From Pelodera strongyloides (lineage: Eukaryota > Nematoda > Chromadorea > Rhabditida > Rhabditidae): a stretch of 64,000 nt of DNA. The notes beneath the pieces are model-generated. The model saw only the letters and a list, made by a program, of their open reading frames with translations. It was not told where the DNA came from and did not search any database. This document shows, piece by piece, positions 47,490 through 64,000 of the stretch. The DNA lies in contig JAANDG010000552.1 of the NCBI GenBank assembly GCA_036852015.1, forward strand, positions 34,276-98,275, written 5' to 3'. Position numbers and translations under genes: made by a program. How positions within the stretch are numbered: the first letter of the stretch is position 1; every line of letters begins with the position of its first letter.

Positions 47490-50270
47490 ACTAATGTAAG
47501 TGTTATGAACTTGGTGTTTCATTGGAGTTTGGGTAACTTGGCCCTGTTTTGAAGTGTTGGAGTTTGCCTGTTCTGAAGCGCGAATTTTCGGTTATATACA
47601 TATACTGGACAAGAGTGTAGGACTGAAAAGTTGCGTATTGTTGACTCAAGTAACAAAGTGTGGGTGTAGGGAGTTACATTACACGTAGATTTGTTACCCG
47701 CATGTAACCTGTTTATTGTTTGTTGGTCTTTGGGCTCTAAGTAATGTAGTTGTGTAATGTTTTACCTGATTTTGTATACTTTATGGAATGAGTTAATATA
47801 AAAAATTTGCCGCATTCGATTGATTGAGTATAAGGTTTGATAGGTAGATACGAAAATACTGCCTGACGCGCAAAAAAACCGTACTCCGTGTACAGAATAC
47901 TTCACCTGACTGGAAAAAAATTATGATGAGCCGTGAGTTAGCCGCGCACATCGTTCGAAAAGGTTCTGCGACGGAAAACCTGCGAGCCGGTGATGCGCCA
48001 GTTGTGTTAGAAGTGCGCAGAAAATTTCACATGTTCGCCGAGCGCGCTCGATACGTGTTTCGCACTCCGGGCAGCTGGGTCGCGCACTCTGAAGCAGGTG
48101 GTGGTCACTTATGGGCGCATCTCTTTTTTTTTTGTGTGGACCTGTGGACTCTCGAATTTGCGCGCTGCGCGTAATACTATTACTGTTCATGCCATCACTT
48201 GCGCACACTATGTTCTTATGGTAGAATATATGTACTGGCATACAGTAAGAATTGAAAACTGGCTTTCGGCTTTGCACAATATGCCGTGTGGCAACATCAG
48301 GCCCCCGTTCGTTTACCTTTCTTGCAACTAGATGTAAAGGGTTATAAGAAATATATGTGTGTTTGACTCTGGTCGCCCAGTTCCACTAGAAACTGAGTAT
48401 ATTTGATTAATAAGTTCTTGCGTAGCTGGAAATATTGGACTACATAAAAGGGCATGGAGTGCCTCACATATTACTTCAAAAATTACCTAGCGCATGCTTA
48501 TTTGAATCGAGCTGTACTATATTTAACTATTCACTAAATAACATTTTAGTTTTAAGTAGCTTATTTAGGGTTTTTGATTCTGCTAGTCAGATCTGTCAAC
48601 ACATTTTATGTAATTATGTTATGTCTGGGCTCTCGTGTAGCTAATTTTATTGAATTTTGTGCGTAAGGCATCTGCATGTTTCCTAATCGAGACTTTCAAA
48701 TAAGACAGCATGGAATTTCCTTGCAATTATGTTTTTTTTTGGTTCTAACACTCCAGTACTCACAAGTTGATTACGTGCTCTTTTTGTCGCCTTTGATCTT
48801 CATTTCATTCGTAATGAATATCCGTTGTGCGGCGGCACACATAGAATTATATTTGTTATTGTTCACGTGCGGGCGCGCCATTCGCAACCGGACGCACGTC
48901 TAGCCGCCCGGGTGAGCGCACTTTTGTTTATTTACTCGGCCCCCGCGGAAGCGCGTCAGGACCACCGTTTGACGTGTGCTTGCTGAAACTCGATTATATT
49001 TATTATGGCGGATCAGGCATGAGGTTGCGTACGTGCGGCGCCAGGGCCAGGTGGCCCATGTTACAAAGCTTTTACTCATGGAAAACCTGTAACGTCTCCC
49101 GCATATAAGCTACCTGACGAAACATGTTTATCTGGCCGGCCAATTTCCTATTGCGGTATTTCTAATTAAGCCGAGCGGACTCCAGCTGACTGATGCTCCC
49201 ATAACAAAGTAGTCAGAACAGAAGTTCAAAAGAATCCTAAGTAGGAGTGTTCCAAACATTTGAGCATGGCCGGAAAAACTCCCGTTATTTGGTGCCAACT
49301 TTTTTCACATGATTATTCAAATAATAGGACATATTACTTGTTTTGGAGAACTACACAGTAGACAACGTCACCATTTTCCGTGTTTACCCTAATTACAGTA
49401 CTCAATAACCTGTATGTTGTTTCCGCGTGCGTGTGTGGTACCTCCCTCGGGCCTCTCTCTCTCTCTCCTCCCTCTAATCGTATCAAAATCGGTCCAAATA
49501 TCAGCTATCATTGCGCTTCCGACACATTTGACGCTTTTTTTCCGCTCGGCGCGCGCACTCCGCGCAGTATCCGTTTCCGGATTAATGTGGCGATTTGCGC
49601 GAGCGCCGGCACGCACTGATATTTGGCTTTTGCACTTTTAATTGGTAGCACGCGAATTGAAACTCAGTGACTCCAGCGTTTTTTGTGAGAGATGAAGAAG
49701 TTTGAACGCTTTCCTTTATTACTAGGATTTATGTTAAGTAAGTCGTTTAATAACATCGTAGTAGTATCACTGATTTATCTTTAGCAATTATTCTTTTCCA
49801 TACCGTGCATATGCACATTATATGCTAATAAGAAATGGTCCACCTAGATATACCCAGTTAGAGTTCGTGCTTTTGCTCTGTACTATTTTTTTTTCTGATT
49901 ACCTCCCAAATGTTCTGGTTGTATACAGATTGCCCTGAATACTGATATTTTTAAATGTTTACTAGCTACTGTATACAATGGGGTTTTTGACACTGACACG
50001 TAACACTCCTTGATATCTTTTCTACATAGGTACACAATACACTGAGTAAACGGCTGAAATCTACTTCTACCGTGTAACTAGAAAGCTAGCTACAACTGCC
50101 ACATGGTCTAATTGTTAGATAAAATTTCGCGTTGCACTGCTTGACGGCGACAATATTAGTCTCCTTTTGTTATTAACTTTGTGTTATGCTTGCTCAATCA
50201 CAATTTTCGTTTTCTTATGCGTATGCTTTATTCGGCATCGTAAGTTGTCTTTTTATTAAATTTAAATTTC
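47490..50270. other. No gene recognised between INTS2 and the WAP gene
   Basis: Weak ORFs only. A GC-richer patch at 48850-48960 and a CT-rich run at 49455-49475 are visible. No splice-phase-consistent exon set found. Confidence 0.45.
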
Positions 50271-50271
50271 T

Positions 50272-50412
50272 TTTACGCTTCAAAAGCGTGCACCTTTATT
50301 CAATGGAGTTCAAACACAAGGTTTGCCTATAACAAGTTCCGCAGAGGTCCTGAGCACAGGCGACGAGTTCCAGATGACAAATTGCTCGACGTCTTCGGGC
50401 TAGGGCCAGGAG
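50272..50412. mobile_element. Family H repeat, longest copy
   Basis: TTTACGCTTCAAAAGCGTGC, CCTTTATTCAATGG, GTTCCGCAGAGGTCCTGAGC and CGACGTCTTCGGGCTAGGGC. This copy shows what the LINE at 20731 interrupted. Confidence 0.75.
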
Positions 50413-50718
50413 GGCGCCCGTGATTCCCTCTCCGGGTGGTGGTGTTTCCGAGACCTAATGCGTACGATCGTAAGAGATAGAATTTTCAGCCCTTTACTTT
50501 GCAGATGCTGCGCTGTTGGTTTTCTATTTGTCGCTGCTTGTATAACGGTGTCATGCCAAATACGTGAATTTTAACGCTGTGTGACACGTGGTTTTGAAAA
50601 GTTTCTGCACGACCGCATCCCCATGTATTATATGCAAATTTATGTGACGTCTGTTGATGTCGCTGCAAAACCACGTGCCCTTTCCTCTTTGAAAATTAAG
50701 TATTTTCAGGTAGAGCCG

Positions 50719-53700
50719 ATGATTCTATTATTACTTTCATTTTTCTCCTATGTTTCCACTGGGCAAATCGGATGGTGTGAGTATTATGAGAAAATTGGAG
50801 TATATCGAGCAGAATGTGCACAGGTGGGCGGTTTTTTCGACACACGCGAAATTCTGATGGTCTGTCTGATGGTGCGCTTTAAGATCTTGCCGCGTACCTC
50901 GCCCAGTCATCGCCAGACTCTCGCCAGGATCTCGCGGGCATGCCGCACAATTTTGCCTGGATCTGCACCTATTTTCGCATTTCCGAATAGTCTTCGCACC
51001 AACTCTCCGACGCGCGAGATTTTCGCGCCAGGGTTTCGCCGCGCACGCGTGCGCCACCCGAGTTTCGTCTCCGATTTTTTTTATTTCATTATCGACCTTG
51101 CATGAAAATACAGTACAGACTACATACGTTGACACCATAGTACTCCCGATTTTTAGCTCACAACAATACTGTTATGTATGCAGATAAGGAGCTCTGATAC
51201 AAACGGAATAGTATACAAGAGAATACACTGAATAGAATAAGGTGCTATTAAAGTGGGGGAGGGGGCCAAAGTGGGCGGGGCCTCAAAAATTATTTTTTCG
51301 ACATTTTGAACATACGAAATTTGGGATAAACCACTACGGGCATTCCACTGCTCACATAATCTATGATGCATTGCTTAAGTTTTCACCATTTTAGTTTTAC
51401 AAGGAGACTGTATTGTCAGTGCGGCGTTCTCACAATGCAGTCAGACATGTTAATTCCTTAGCCTTTAGCATTAGCAGCAACTGCGAATCCATCGTCTGGG
51501 GCCGTATACACGTATAAGGAAAGGCTTGTGGAGAATTTGTCCCACTATCTTTCTCTCACCTCCCACTGGTAGGAGTGGTAGGCATGGAGCATGCTCCAAG
51601 CTTTCGTGCAAACGACCACTGATAATACTGAGTACTGACCTACTGACCAATAGAAACGCTGACGACTGTTAGCTCCTGCTCAGCCTATCAATGTGAAAGT
51701 ACTTTCCAAATCCGAAAAAAATAGCTAGGCCTATGCTCCCCATCGGTATCACAGCAAATCCAAGTGTACCGGTACCGGCTGTTACAAAAATTTGACTGTT
51801 ATCTTTAGCCAATATCAATGTAACCTATAGTAGATAAATCCTCCTGCTCAATGTTGTTGGCAAGAAACAGAAGAACTAGAATGAATTAGGTTCATTTTGG
51901 CTCGAAGAAAGGTCAAAAAATAATTTTTGAACAGTATAAACCCTCATTTATTATACCCCCGCTGTTTATTTACCCGAAAACCACACAGTACCCATGAACC
52001 CATGGGTATAGTGAACCACCATTTCTCATGACGTAGACAATGGCGGGCGTGTTTTCATCCAATCTGGGCTGCTAAAATATAAAACAATGGGCTGAGCCGG
52101 GGATTGAACCCGGGACCTCTCGCACCCTAAGCGAGAATCATACCACTAGACCACTCAGCCGATGGGATACTTTATTTTCAAGACAAAAACACGCTGGAGA
52201 TATTGGAACGGGTTATTAATAGTTTTGCTATGCTAAAACTGTGGGCTGAGCCGGGGATTGAACCCGGGACCTCTCGCACCCTAAGCGAGAATCATACCAC
52301 TAGACCACTCAGCCAGCGAGCTCAAGCATTTTGAAAGCTTGGAAATGCCTACAAGGTGTGGGAACAGGTTCTCGGGTTGCATCTTTTTAGGACTTTCGCG
52401 GGGTTCCTCACTCCCCCCACTCTCTCAAAAGTTCAGCTCTCTCCAAATCTCTTTTTCTTCTTTCTCTCGCCTTTTTATCTTATCTATTTTTTTAATTATC
52501 AAATTGAGGGGTCAAATCACAGCGTTTGTTTTAATTTTCCAGTAATATTTTTGAAAAAAAACCTGTTTAAACTATGGCTTCATTGTGTTTTGAACAATTT
52601 CAATTACATGAGAATAGCTGCTTCCATATGTGTTTGGGTGAGGCTCATTATCTGATAATGGACTAACAATAAGGACATGCCAATCTATCTTGGCGCGCTA
52701 ACAAAGAACGGACCAATGACAATAATGTCAAGTCAGTCAAGTAAATTGCCAAATACAGTACAAATATAATTGCATGAATAACTTTTTTTAGACCCCGTCA
52801 CCAACCTATTCCAGTGAAGTGAGCGTGAGTAGTCCACGATATCAATCCATCAATTTTCATTCATTTCCAAAACACGACAAACTTCCCGTACAAAGGGCAG
52901 CAATTGTAGCACGATCGGGTTCGTTCTAGCCTTATTTTAATTCACGTTTATATTTTATTTACTACGTATAAGACGAGCCAGTTACCATCACCACGGTTGG
53001 AGGAAATTCAACAGCATTCTAATCATGCGGCCGAACTCCGAGACTTTGTGCGCGGCGTGCGCGCGGTCTTCAAAAACGTGGGCCCATGTGGGGCGGCGCA
53101 CTCAATGGACTGTGTCGCAGAGTGGGCGGAGTTTGATAAAGTTTCCTGGGTGTCGTTTTGATATTATGAGACATTATTTTCAAAAATATTTTCTTTTAGC
53201 GTTTGCGGACTTTCCGTTGTGCCGTGCCTATTTCCATTCGTGTATGTCGTCGAATATGTGCGAAAGTGGTTCGGTATGTATAAACTAAAGAATACAAATA
53301 TAAATCAAGATTTTTGGTTTGGGATTTTCAGAACTGAAGGAAATTCGTAATTAGTAGTCTATTGTTGCCTTGTTTGGGGTCCTCTGATTTTTGCTGAAAA
53401 AAAATGTTGCGAGAATCCGAAAAAATTCCAAAACGTCCTCAATAACTGGCCTAGCCTCTCTCCACTCGAGACCCATGTGTGTCAAACATAATTGATTTGG
53501 AACAAGCTTTGTGGGTTTTATTACTTTCTTGACGACTTATTTGAGGTTTGCACGAGCGGTGTCGACAATCGTCCCTGTTGTACAAATAGTGTCAGCCAGT
53601 GTCCGAATATAGCCACGATTGGAGTGAACTGTAACAAGCACAGGAGTGTCAACTGGTAAGTTACCACCCTGGTCCGCTTTACTGAGTGACGGAGAATTTG

Positions 53701-56423
53701 TTTCTGTTGTTCCACCTTCGGCATGCTCAATTGCGCCATGTTTCCGATAATTTTCATTGCGGTTTCACGTTTCACAATTTGTTTTTCATCGGGACATTGC
53801 TGTCACGCCACGTTTTTTTTTTGTTGCGATTTATTATACGTTTCACAAACTGAATGAAGATCATTGCAACTGTCTGAGTGCTAGATCGGGTAGCAACTCA
53901 AGGAAGGAAATTCTGGATGTGTAGCTAGGGTAGTTTTTACGACCTTTGCTCCTATGCCGCGCTGAAGCCACCATGACGCGGCGTCAGCGCGGCAAGTCTC
54001 GCGATAGTTAATTGTTCCCTTCAGGTGCTTCTCGGATAGTGACTGCCGTTCTTCGTCGACTTCAAGTGCAATGTGCTGTCCAACCGGGTGCAATTACAAT
54101 GTCTGCATTCATAGTTTAGCGCCGAGCAACTTTTTACAGCATAATCAAGGTGAGACACTTTTTAAATTTTTAAATTTGTTTTACGCTTCAAGAGCGTGCA
54201 CCTTTATTCAAGGGTGAAAATACAGATTCAATGTTTGCTTATGACATGTTCCGCAGAGGTCCTGAGCAGTAGGCGACACTTTTGTTGTTTTATATTTATA
54301 ACGGTAAAGCGACGAATATTACAATGCAAAATAGACGTATGCTGTATGTATTCACTATTGTAAGGTAAGCTCGTTTCCTACCGCTCGTCAGCGGTAACAT
54401 ACTCGTCAGCGGTACTTGAAAGGGACGTCACTTATTTTAATCAATCTCACCTCGTTGACTAGAGTATTGGCCTTTTCTGTTATACTCCCAATTTAAGGTT
54501 CTTTTAATCGTTTTTCGAGCCAATTGCCGAGAGTTCCGAGAGGTTTGTTGGATAAAAAAGTAGAAGGATTGCACGAGTTTGTCGACTTTACAGTGACTTT
54601 AGATGCGAAAATTCACCCACTTTGTTTTGTTTAAAGCGGTGTGCTACGTGGTTTTGAAAAGCGTTAAACCTCAAAACAGATGTCAGTCCGCTTTGCATTG
54701 TGGTTGATCACACACACAAGTCAATGCATATGCTGATTGGCTATCGTATTTCTATTAGCTGCACGTTTGTAGTTCCTCTGCACGAGCATTCCTTACGCTT
54801 TATTCAAACCTTTAGTTAGTTTTACTTCTCATTCCGCTTTTTCTATATTTGTGTTAACATTCACAACATGTAGTCCGCTTTGCACGCGTAGCACTTCTTA
54901 TTTTAGCACTAATTTATCCATGTTGTGCTATACTGGACAACTACTTATTGTTATCTGCACGTACCTTCCATTCTGTGCCGTAGATGCACAGAAGGACACG
55001 GAAGGGGACGGAAGCATTCTTATCAAATCACGTGCAATACCTCTTTAAAATTTAGTCTTCAATCGTCTCCTTTCACAAGCGGACTGTCCGGATCCGTTCT
55101 CGATTCCAATGCAGTGCAAAGTGCGCTCGCCGACGAGCTGGTGCGCAAAGCATTCTGATTGTCCTTCGGTGAATACAGTCAACCCGAGAAGGTTTGTTTT
55201 TATTACCGTACCCGGGTGATTGAAAAAGCAATTTCATATAGCCGCGTTCGAGTTGGTGAAAAGTTGGTGGAATTCCAGAATTCCACCGTTCGAGTTGGAC
55301 GGAAAAACGTGCGTGGAAAAGCAAAAATACCGTAGTGGAATCGTTGTGGGATTATATTCTTATCCACTGCAGCAGCCAAAAATGACGCTTGACCCCGACG
55401 GTTAGGGTTAAATAGCGGAAAAACATTTACGTTTCCGGTGTCCCATCTCGAACGGTGGACTTCCGGAATTCCACAACTTTTCCCAACTCGAACGCGGCTT
55501 AAGAAATACTACTCTTTATACTAAAACTTTTAATAAGAGAAAACCACCTCAAGGGGTATGTGGGTATAAATATAAACCTCATAGACTTCTTATCTTATTA
55601 ATAAAAAAAGTTCTTAAAACACGTCAAACGGAGAGGAACACAATGCTGCATAAAAGATTCTAGTTTATTCCTGCACTTTTTGCGTACCTGCCACCTGCCG
55701 TTAAATACCAAAAATGCGCCACCTGTGCAAGGTTTTCATCGAGCAACTGCGGTATTTTTAGTGTATGTGATGGCAGGATCCTGTGAACGGATTTGTATTG
55801 AGTTTTATAAATACGTTGACCGTGTTCGAACGGGCTCTAAATGCTTAATTTGCTAAAACAATGGGCTGAGCCGGGGATTGAACCCGGGACCTCTCGCACC
55901 CTAAGCGAGAATCATACCACTAGACCACTCAGCCAGTGAGCTGAAGCACATGTAAGGCTTGGAAATGCCTACAAGGTGTGGAAACAGGTTCTCAGGTTCA
56001 GGCGGGCGTCCTTTTCGGCCTACGTCTCTCTTGGGCTTGGGTGCCAATCACCTTATTACTAAAGGGACAGGCTCATCAAAATAAACCTATATTTACGAAA
56101 CATTCCTAATGTATATAAAGCATTTTTATTACGATAAACCAAATTTCACTTACTTTCACCCTCGAGAATTTTTTTCCGATAAGCTCACCGTATGTGTATA
56201 CCAGTATACCGTAAAACTGCAGGTATCAAAGGTGCCTATGCAAATTTAATCGTGAAATTAAAATGCGGGCTAAATTTGCATTTACACCTTGGAAACCTGC
56301 AGCTTTACGGTATACATATAAAGGTAGTCAATCATGTAAATTGTAAAATTTAGATGCTGCCAAACGAGCTGCGGCTACACAGCTTGTATGATCAAGTACA
56401 ATGGGAAGTGGATGATCGCTTAG
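50719..56423 (+). CDS. Secreted cysteine-rich protein with two WAP-type domains
   Basis: Probable extracellular protein; WAP domains are four-disulphide modules found in protease inhibitors and antimicrobials. Exons: 50719-50823, 52973-53149, 53200-53273, 53546-53655, 54025-54113, 54498-54542, 55056-55191, 56354-56423. Exon 1 encodes a signal peptide ([15 protein letters not shown]) and starts nine bases after TTTTCAG (trans-splice site). WAP 1 runs over exons 4-5: [26 protein letters not shown], eight cysteines. WAP 2 runs over exons 7-8: [26 protein letters not shown], eight cysteines, then stop at 56421. Phases fit at every junction from exon 3 on. Between exons 2 and 3 the canonical splice is out of frame by one base. 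An intron of over 2 kb and possible missed exons make the N-terminal half less sure than the WAP half. Confidence 0.78.
52089..52160 (-). tRNA. tRNA-Pro (AGG)
   Basis: 72 nt, full cloverleaf: acceptor GGCTGAG/CTCAGCC, anticodon arm TCTCGC-TTAGGGT-GCGAGA with anticodon AGG, T arm CCGGGTTCAATCCCCGG. A TTTT terminator follows the 3' end on the minus strand. Lies antisense in intron 1 of the WAP gene. Confidence 0.97.
52243..52314 (-). tRNA. tRNA-Pro (AGG), second copy
   Basis: Identical 72-nt sequence to the copy at 52089, 82 bp away, followed by its own TTTT. Its 5' flank is shared with the third copy. Confidence 0.97.
54177..54285. mobile_element. Family H repeat copy in WAP gene intron
   Basis: TTTTACGCTTCAAGAGCGTG, CACCTTTATTCAAGGGTGAA and GTTCCGCAGAGGTCCTGAGC in the intron between exons 5 and 6. 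Confidence 0.75.
55242..55499. mobile_element. Inverted-repeat element with about 58-bp arms
   Basis: GCCGCGTTCGAGTTGG..GGTGGAATTCC on the left; GGAATTCCAC..CCAACTCGAACGCGGC on the right. Starts about 50 bases after exon 7 of the WAP gene. Confidence 0.85.
55863..55934 (-). tRNA. tRNA-Pro (AGG), third copy
   Basis: Identical to the other two copies; TTTT terminator on the minus strand. About 60 bases of 5' flank (GCTTGGAAATGCCTACAAGG then TGTGG-AACAGGTTCTC) match the flank of the copy at 52243, so the unit was duplicated with its flank. Lies antisense in the last WAP-gene intron. Confidence 0.97.
56195..56322. mobile_element. Palindromic element before the last WAP-gene exon
   Basis: TATACCGTAAAACTGCAGGT..TGCAAATTTA on the left, inverted as AAATTTGCAT..CCTGCAGCTTTACGGTATAC. 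Ends 31 bases before exon 8. Confidence 0.85.
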
Positions 56424-57454
56424 AAAAATACCTAATTCATGAAAATTGTTTGTATATACTGTAAAACTACCCGTATTATGTAAATAGGCTTTGTAAGGTG
56501 ACAACTTTATACTGTAGAATTACTTTGCATTCTGTGTTGTTTTTATCTGGCTTTATGCAAATTAAACATCTTAATTATGTTCGGGTTTCTTTATTGAAAT
56601 ACAACAAAATGGCCAAAATATTCGAGATTAGAGCCTATAAGCACTGTTAATTTTTTTTTAAAGTTTTAGTTTGATTTAAAATTGGAAATTAAAGATCATT
56701 ACCCATGAAGTTTCACTAGAAACAGCCATCCTTTATTTTATTTTAATTGTAATTTTTTTGCGATTTGCTGAATCATACCTCAATCAGTTAAGCTCCGTGC
56801 TAATATTTTAAAGTTATATACTGTAGTTAAGGACACTATTAAATTAGGGTTCCCATGCTCTGTACTAATTCGCACCAATGGATACAGTTTCACCGAATAT
56901 TAGTTCAATTCTAATTTTTAAATAAATATTTGATTTGTATTTTACGTCGATTAGGTAATATTAGTCACGGTGAAAATATTAATGCATCAATTACTTAATA
57001 AAACGTTCAGTAAACTGCAAAACAAAGTACAAACTACAAAATACAAATGTTGGTTTATAAACTCCATTCTCAGACATAAAAACTTTTTGAAGATGTCTTT
57101 TTCCGTCAAATCTTGTCTGGCCTCAGATAATCTGCTTGAGTGCGCGGCGAAACGGAAATTGCCCTTAGCTGAAAAGACGAATTTTTCAAATTTTCTCGAA
57201 TTTTTCTCATAAAACTCTTGTCAACTCCAGGAATGTTTTACAGAAGTTTTAGAGATTTACTCGTTTTATTGATGAATTCAAAATTCAAAAAATGTTTTAA
57301 ATGATCATGTTTCATGGATTGCATATACCCACTTTGAACGTGTAAATGTGTTTATTCGTCTTTTTTAGCGAACGGAATATCATTATGTTTATTGATTTAT
57401 ATAACCAGTTAGATTATGTATATTATATACATTATACACATTTATTCTGCGTTT
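56424..57454. other. Spacer between WAP gene and stargazin-like gene
   Basis: AT-rich. Should hold the promoter and perhaps an unrecognised first exon of the stargazin-like gene. No clear exon seen. Confidence 0.4.
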
Positions 57455-63142
<5,688 letters not shown>

Positions 63143-63146
<4 letters not shown>

Positions 63147-63309
63147 AGCGAAATACTGGCCGGTTTTTGAAACGCCTCGCATATCCCTGCCTTATTATGC
63201 ATCATATGCAAATGAGCATAAACCAAGTCGGCCCCCCTTATTAGCATAACTGCATAAGAATGCAGATATTTGAGATGCGTTTCAAAAACCGGCGGGTATT
63301 TCGCTTTAA
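63143..63309. mobile_element. Family A MITE starting at the stop codon
   Basis: TTAAAGCGAAATACTGGCCG at the left and GGCGGGTATTTCGCTTTAA at the right. The stop codon TAA of the stargazin-like gene is bases 63144-63146, inside the left TTAA, so the element forms the start of the 3' UTR. Confidence 0.93.
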
Positions 63310-64000
63310 TTAGTACTGTAGGCTCGGTGCATGCCTGCTTTATGTATTGATATTTCTCCATCTTAGAGGCTTAGAGGACCAGCTATATCTGTGCAACTAT
63401 TGGAGTTATAAAGTTACCAGTTATCCCGGTGTAATTTTAATTGTTTGTGCTTTTGTGAGAGATTTCACATTTTTTTACGCGTTCCTACATTTAAGAAAAC
63501 ATATAGGTGCTTCTAAATTAATCAGATGGTAAATGACTTTGTGTTTATGTCTTGTGCGACAACAATTTCCGACACTTGACCTTTTTTCATTGAAATAGTT
63601 TTCTGAATAAATATTATCAATGTTATCATTGAATTGCAGCTAGCAATCTGTAGAATTCGTAAAATTAGACGCACTTCATCTGTCGTAACCTCACGTCCGT
63701 TGTGCGTTGATTAACTTCCAGAAGTAGGCACTTCATCAGTATTATTCAAGTCTTCACGGTGCCTTGAGAGAAAATTTGGTTAACGCGTCTGACGACGTTT
63801 CAAGTTAAATGTCAGTATGAAGCTTAGCCCTTACCTAACCGTAAGGCTAACCTTACTTTAACACCTTACAAACGTTTGAAAAATTCCATTATTTCGACTT
63901 CACACAGTAGTTGGCTTATAATCTGAAATAACTCATAACACTACAGAATTTCCGATTAACGTTGGCCATCTGCCCAATAATTCCAAAGTGTTCCCATTGG
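63310..64000. other. No gene recognised
   Basis: 3' flank of the stargazin-like gene. AATAAA at 63607-63612 could serve as a poly(A) signal. No further exons seen. Confidence 0.45.

Noticed and set aside
50581..51138. 174- and 133-residue ORFs on both strands
   Set aside because: The plus-strand ORF contains exon 1 of the WAP gene, then reads into the intron; the rest has no domain or splice support.
54984..55048. Extra WAP-gene exon ([11 protein letters not shown] frame)
   Set aside because: It would need a 24-base intron before exon 7, too short to splice, and it is not required for phase.
57107..57212. First exon of the stargazin-like gene (MSFSVKSCLAS frame)
   Set aside because: No donor in the right phase was seen and the residues do not resemble a TARP N-terminus.

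Overview
The window is nematode nuclear DNA, AT-rich and dense in small repeats. Evidence for a nematode: a cuticle collagen with the worm-specific N-terminal domain; short introns ending in TTTTCAG-type 3' splice sites; and an acceptor-like TTT(C/T)AG 1 to 10 bases upstream of the start codon in four genes, as expected for spliced-leader trans-splicing. The high exon number per gene, intron density and abundant palindromic elements suggest a chromadorean outside the compact Caenorhabditis type. The species cannot be named from the sequence alone.

Layout. Bases 1-18,100 hold no gene I can identify apart from one small secreted-peptide ORF near 11.8 kb; they carry short inverted-repeat elements, tandem repeats and LINE tails. 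Bases 18,142-30,137 (minus) hold a complete mitochondrial translation initiation factor 2 gene (MTIF2, 23 exons, about 690 residues), with a 5'-truncated CR1/Jockey-like LINE and many palindromic elements in its introns. A roughly 500-bp divergent promoter region separates it from INTS2 (Integrator subunit 2, plus, 30,641-46,777, at least 31 exons). A complete cuticle collagen gene (minus, 36,253-38,290) is nested in the largest INTS2 intron. Bases 50,719-56,423 (plus) carry a secreted cysteine-rich gene ending in two WAP-type domains, with three tRNA-Pro(AGG) genes antisense in its introns. Bases 57,455-63,146 (plus) carry a stargazin/TARP-like four-pass membrane protein.

Five multi-exon genes were built exon by exon from splice signals, reading phase and similarity to known families. 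Phase is consistent throughout three of them (mtIF2, collagen, stargazin-like). INTS2 has one unresolved stretch, and the WAP gene has one junction that canonical splicing cannot keep in frame. mtIF2 needs two non-standard splice sites: a GC donor and a GG acceptor.

The most unusual feature is a set of short palindromic elements. Two families (about 16 and 5 copies) share the terminus TTAAAGCGAAAT. Members of these and other families lie repeatedly within 0-30 bases of exon edges, in three cases directly against a splice dinucleotide or a stop codon.

The genes are functionally unrelated (mitochondrial translation, snRNA/mRNA 3'-end processing, cuticle, secreted inhibitor-like protein, receptor auxiliary protein). 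They share a locus, not a pathway.
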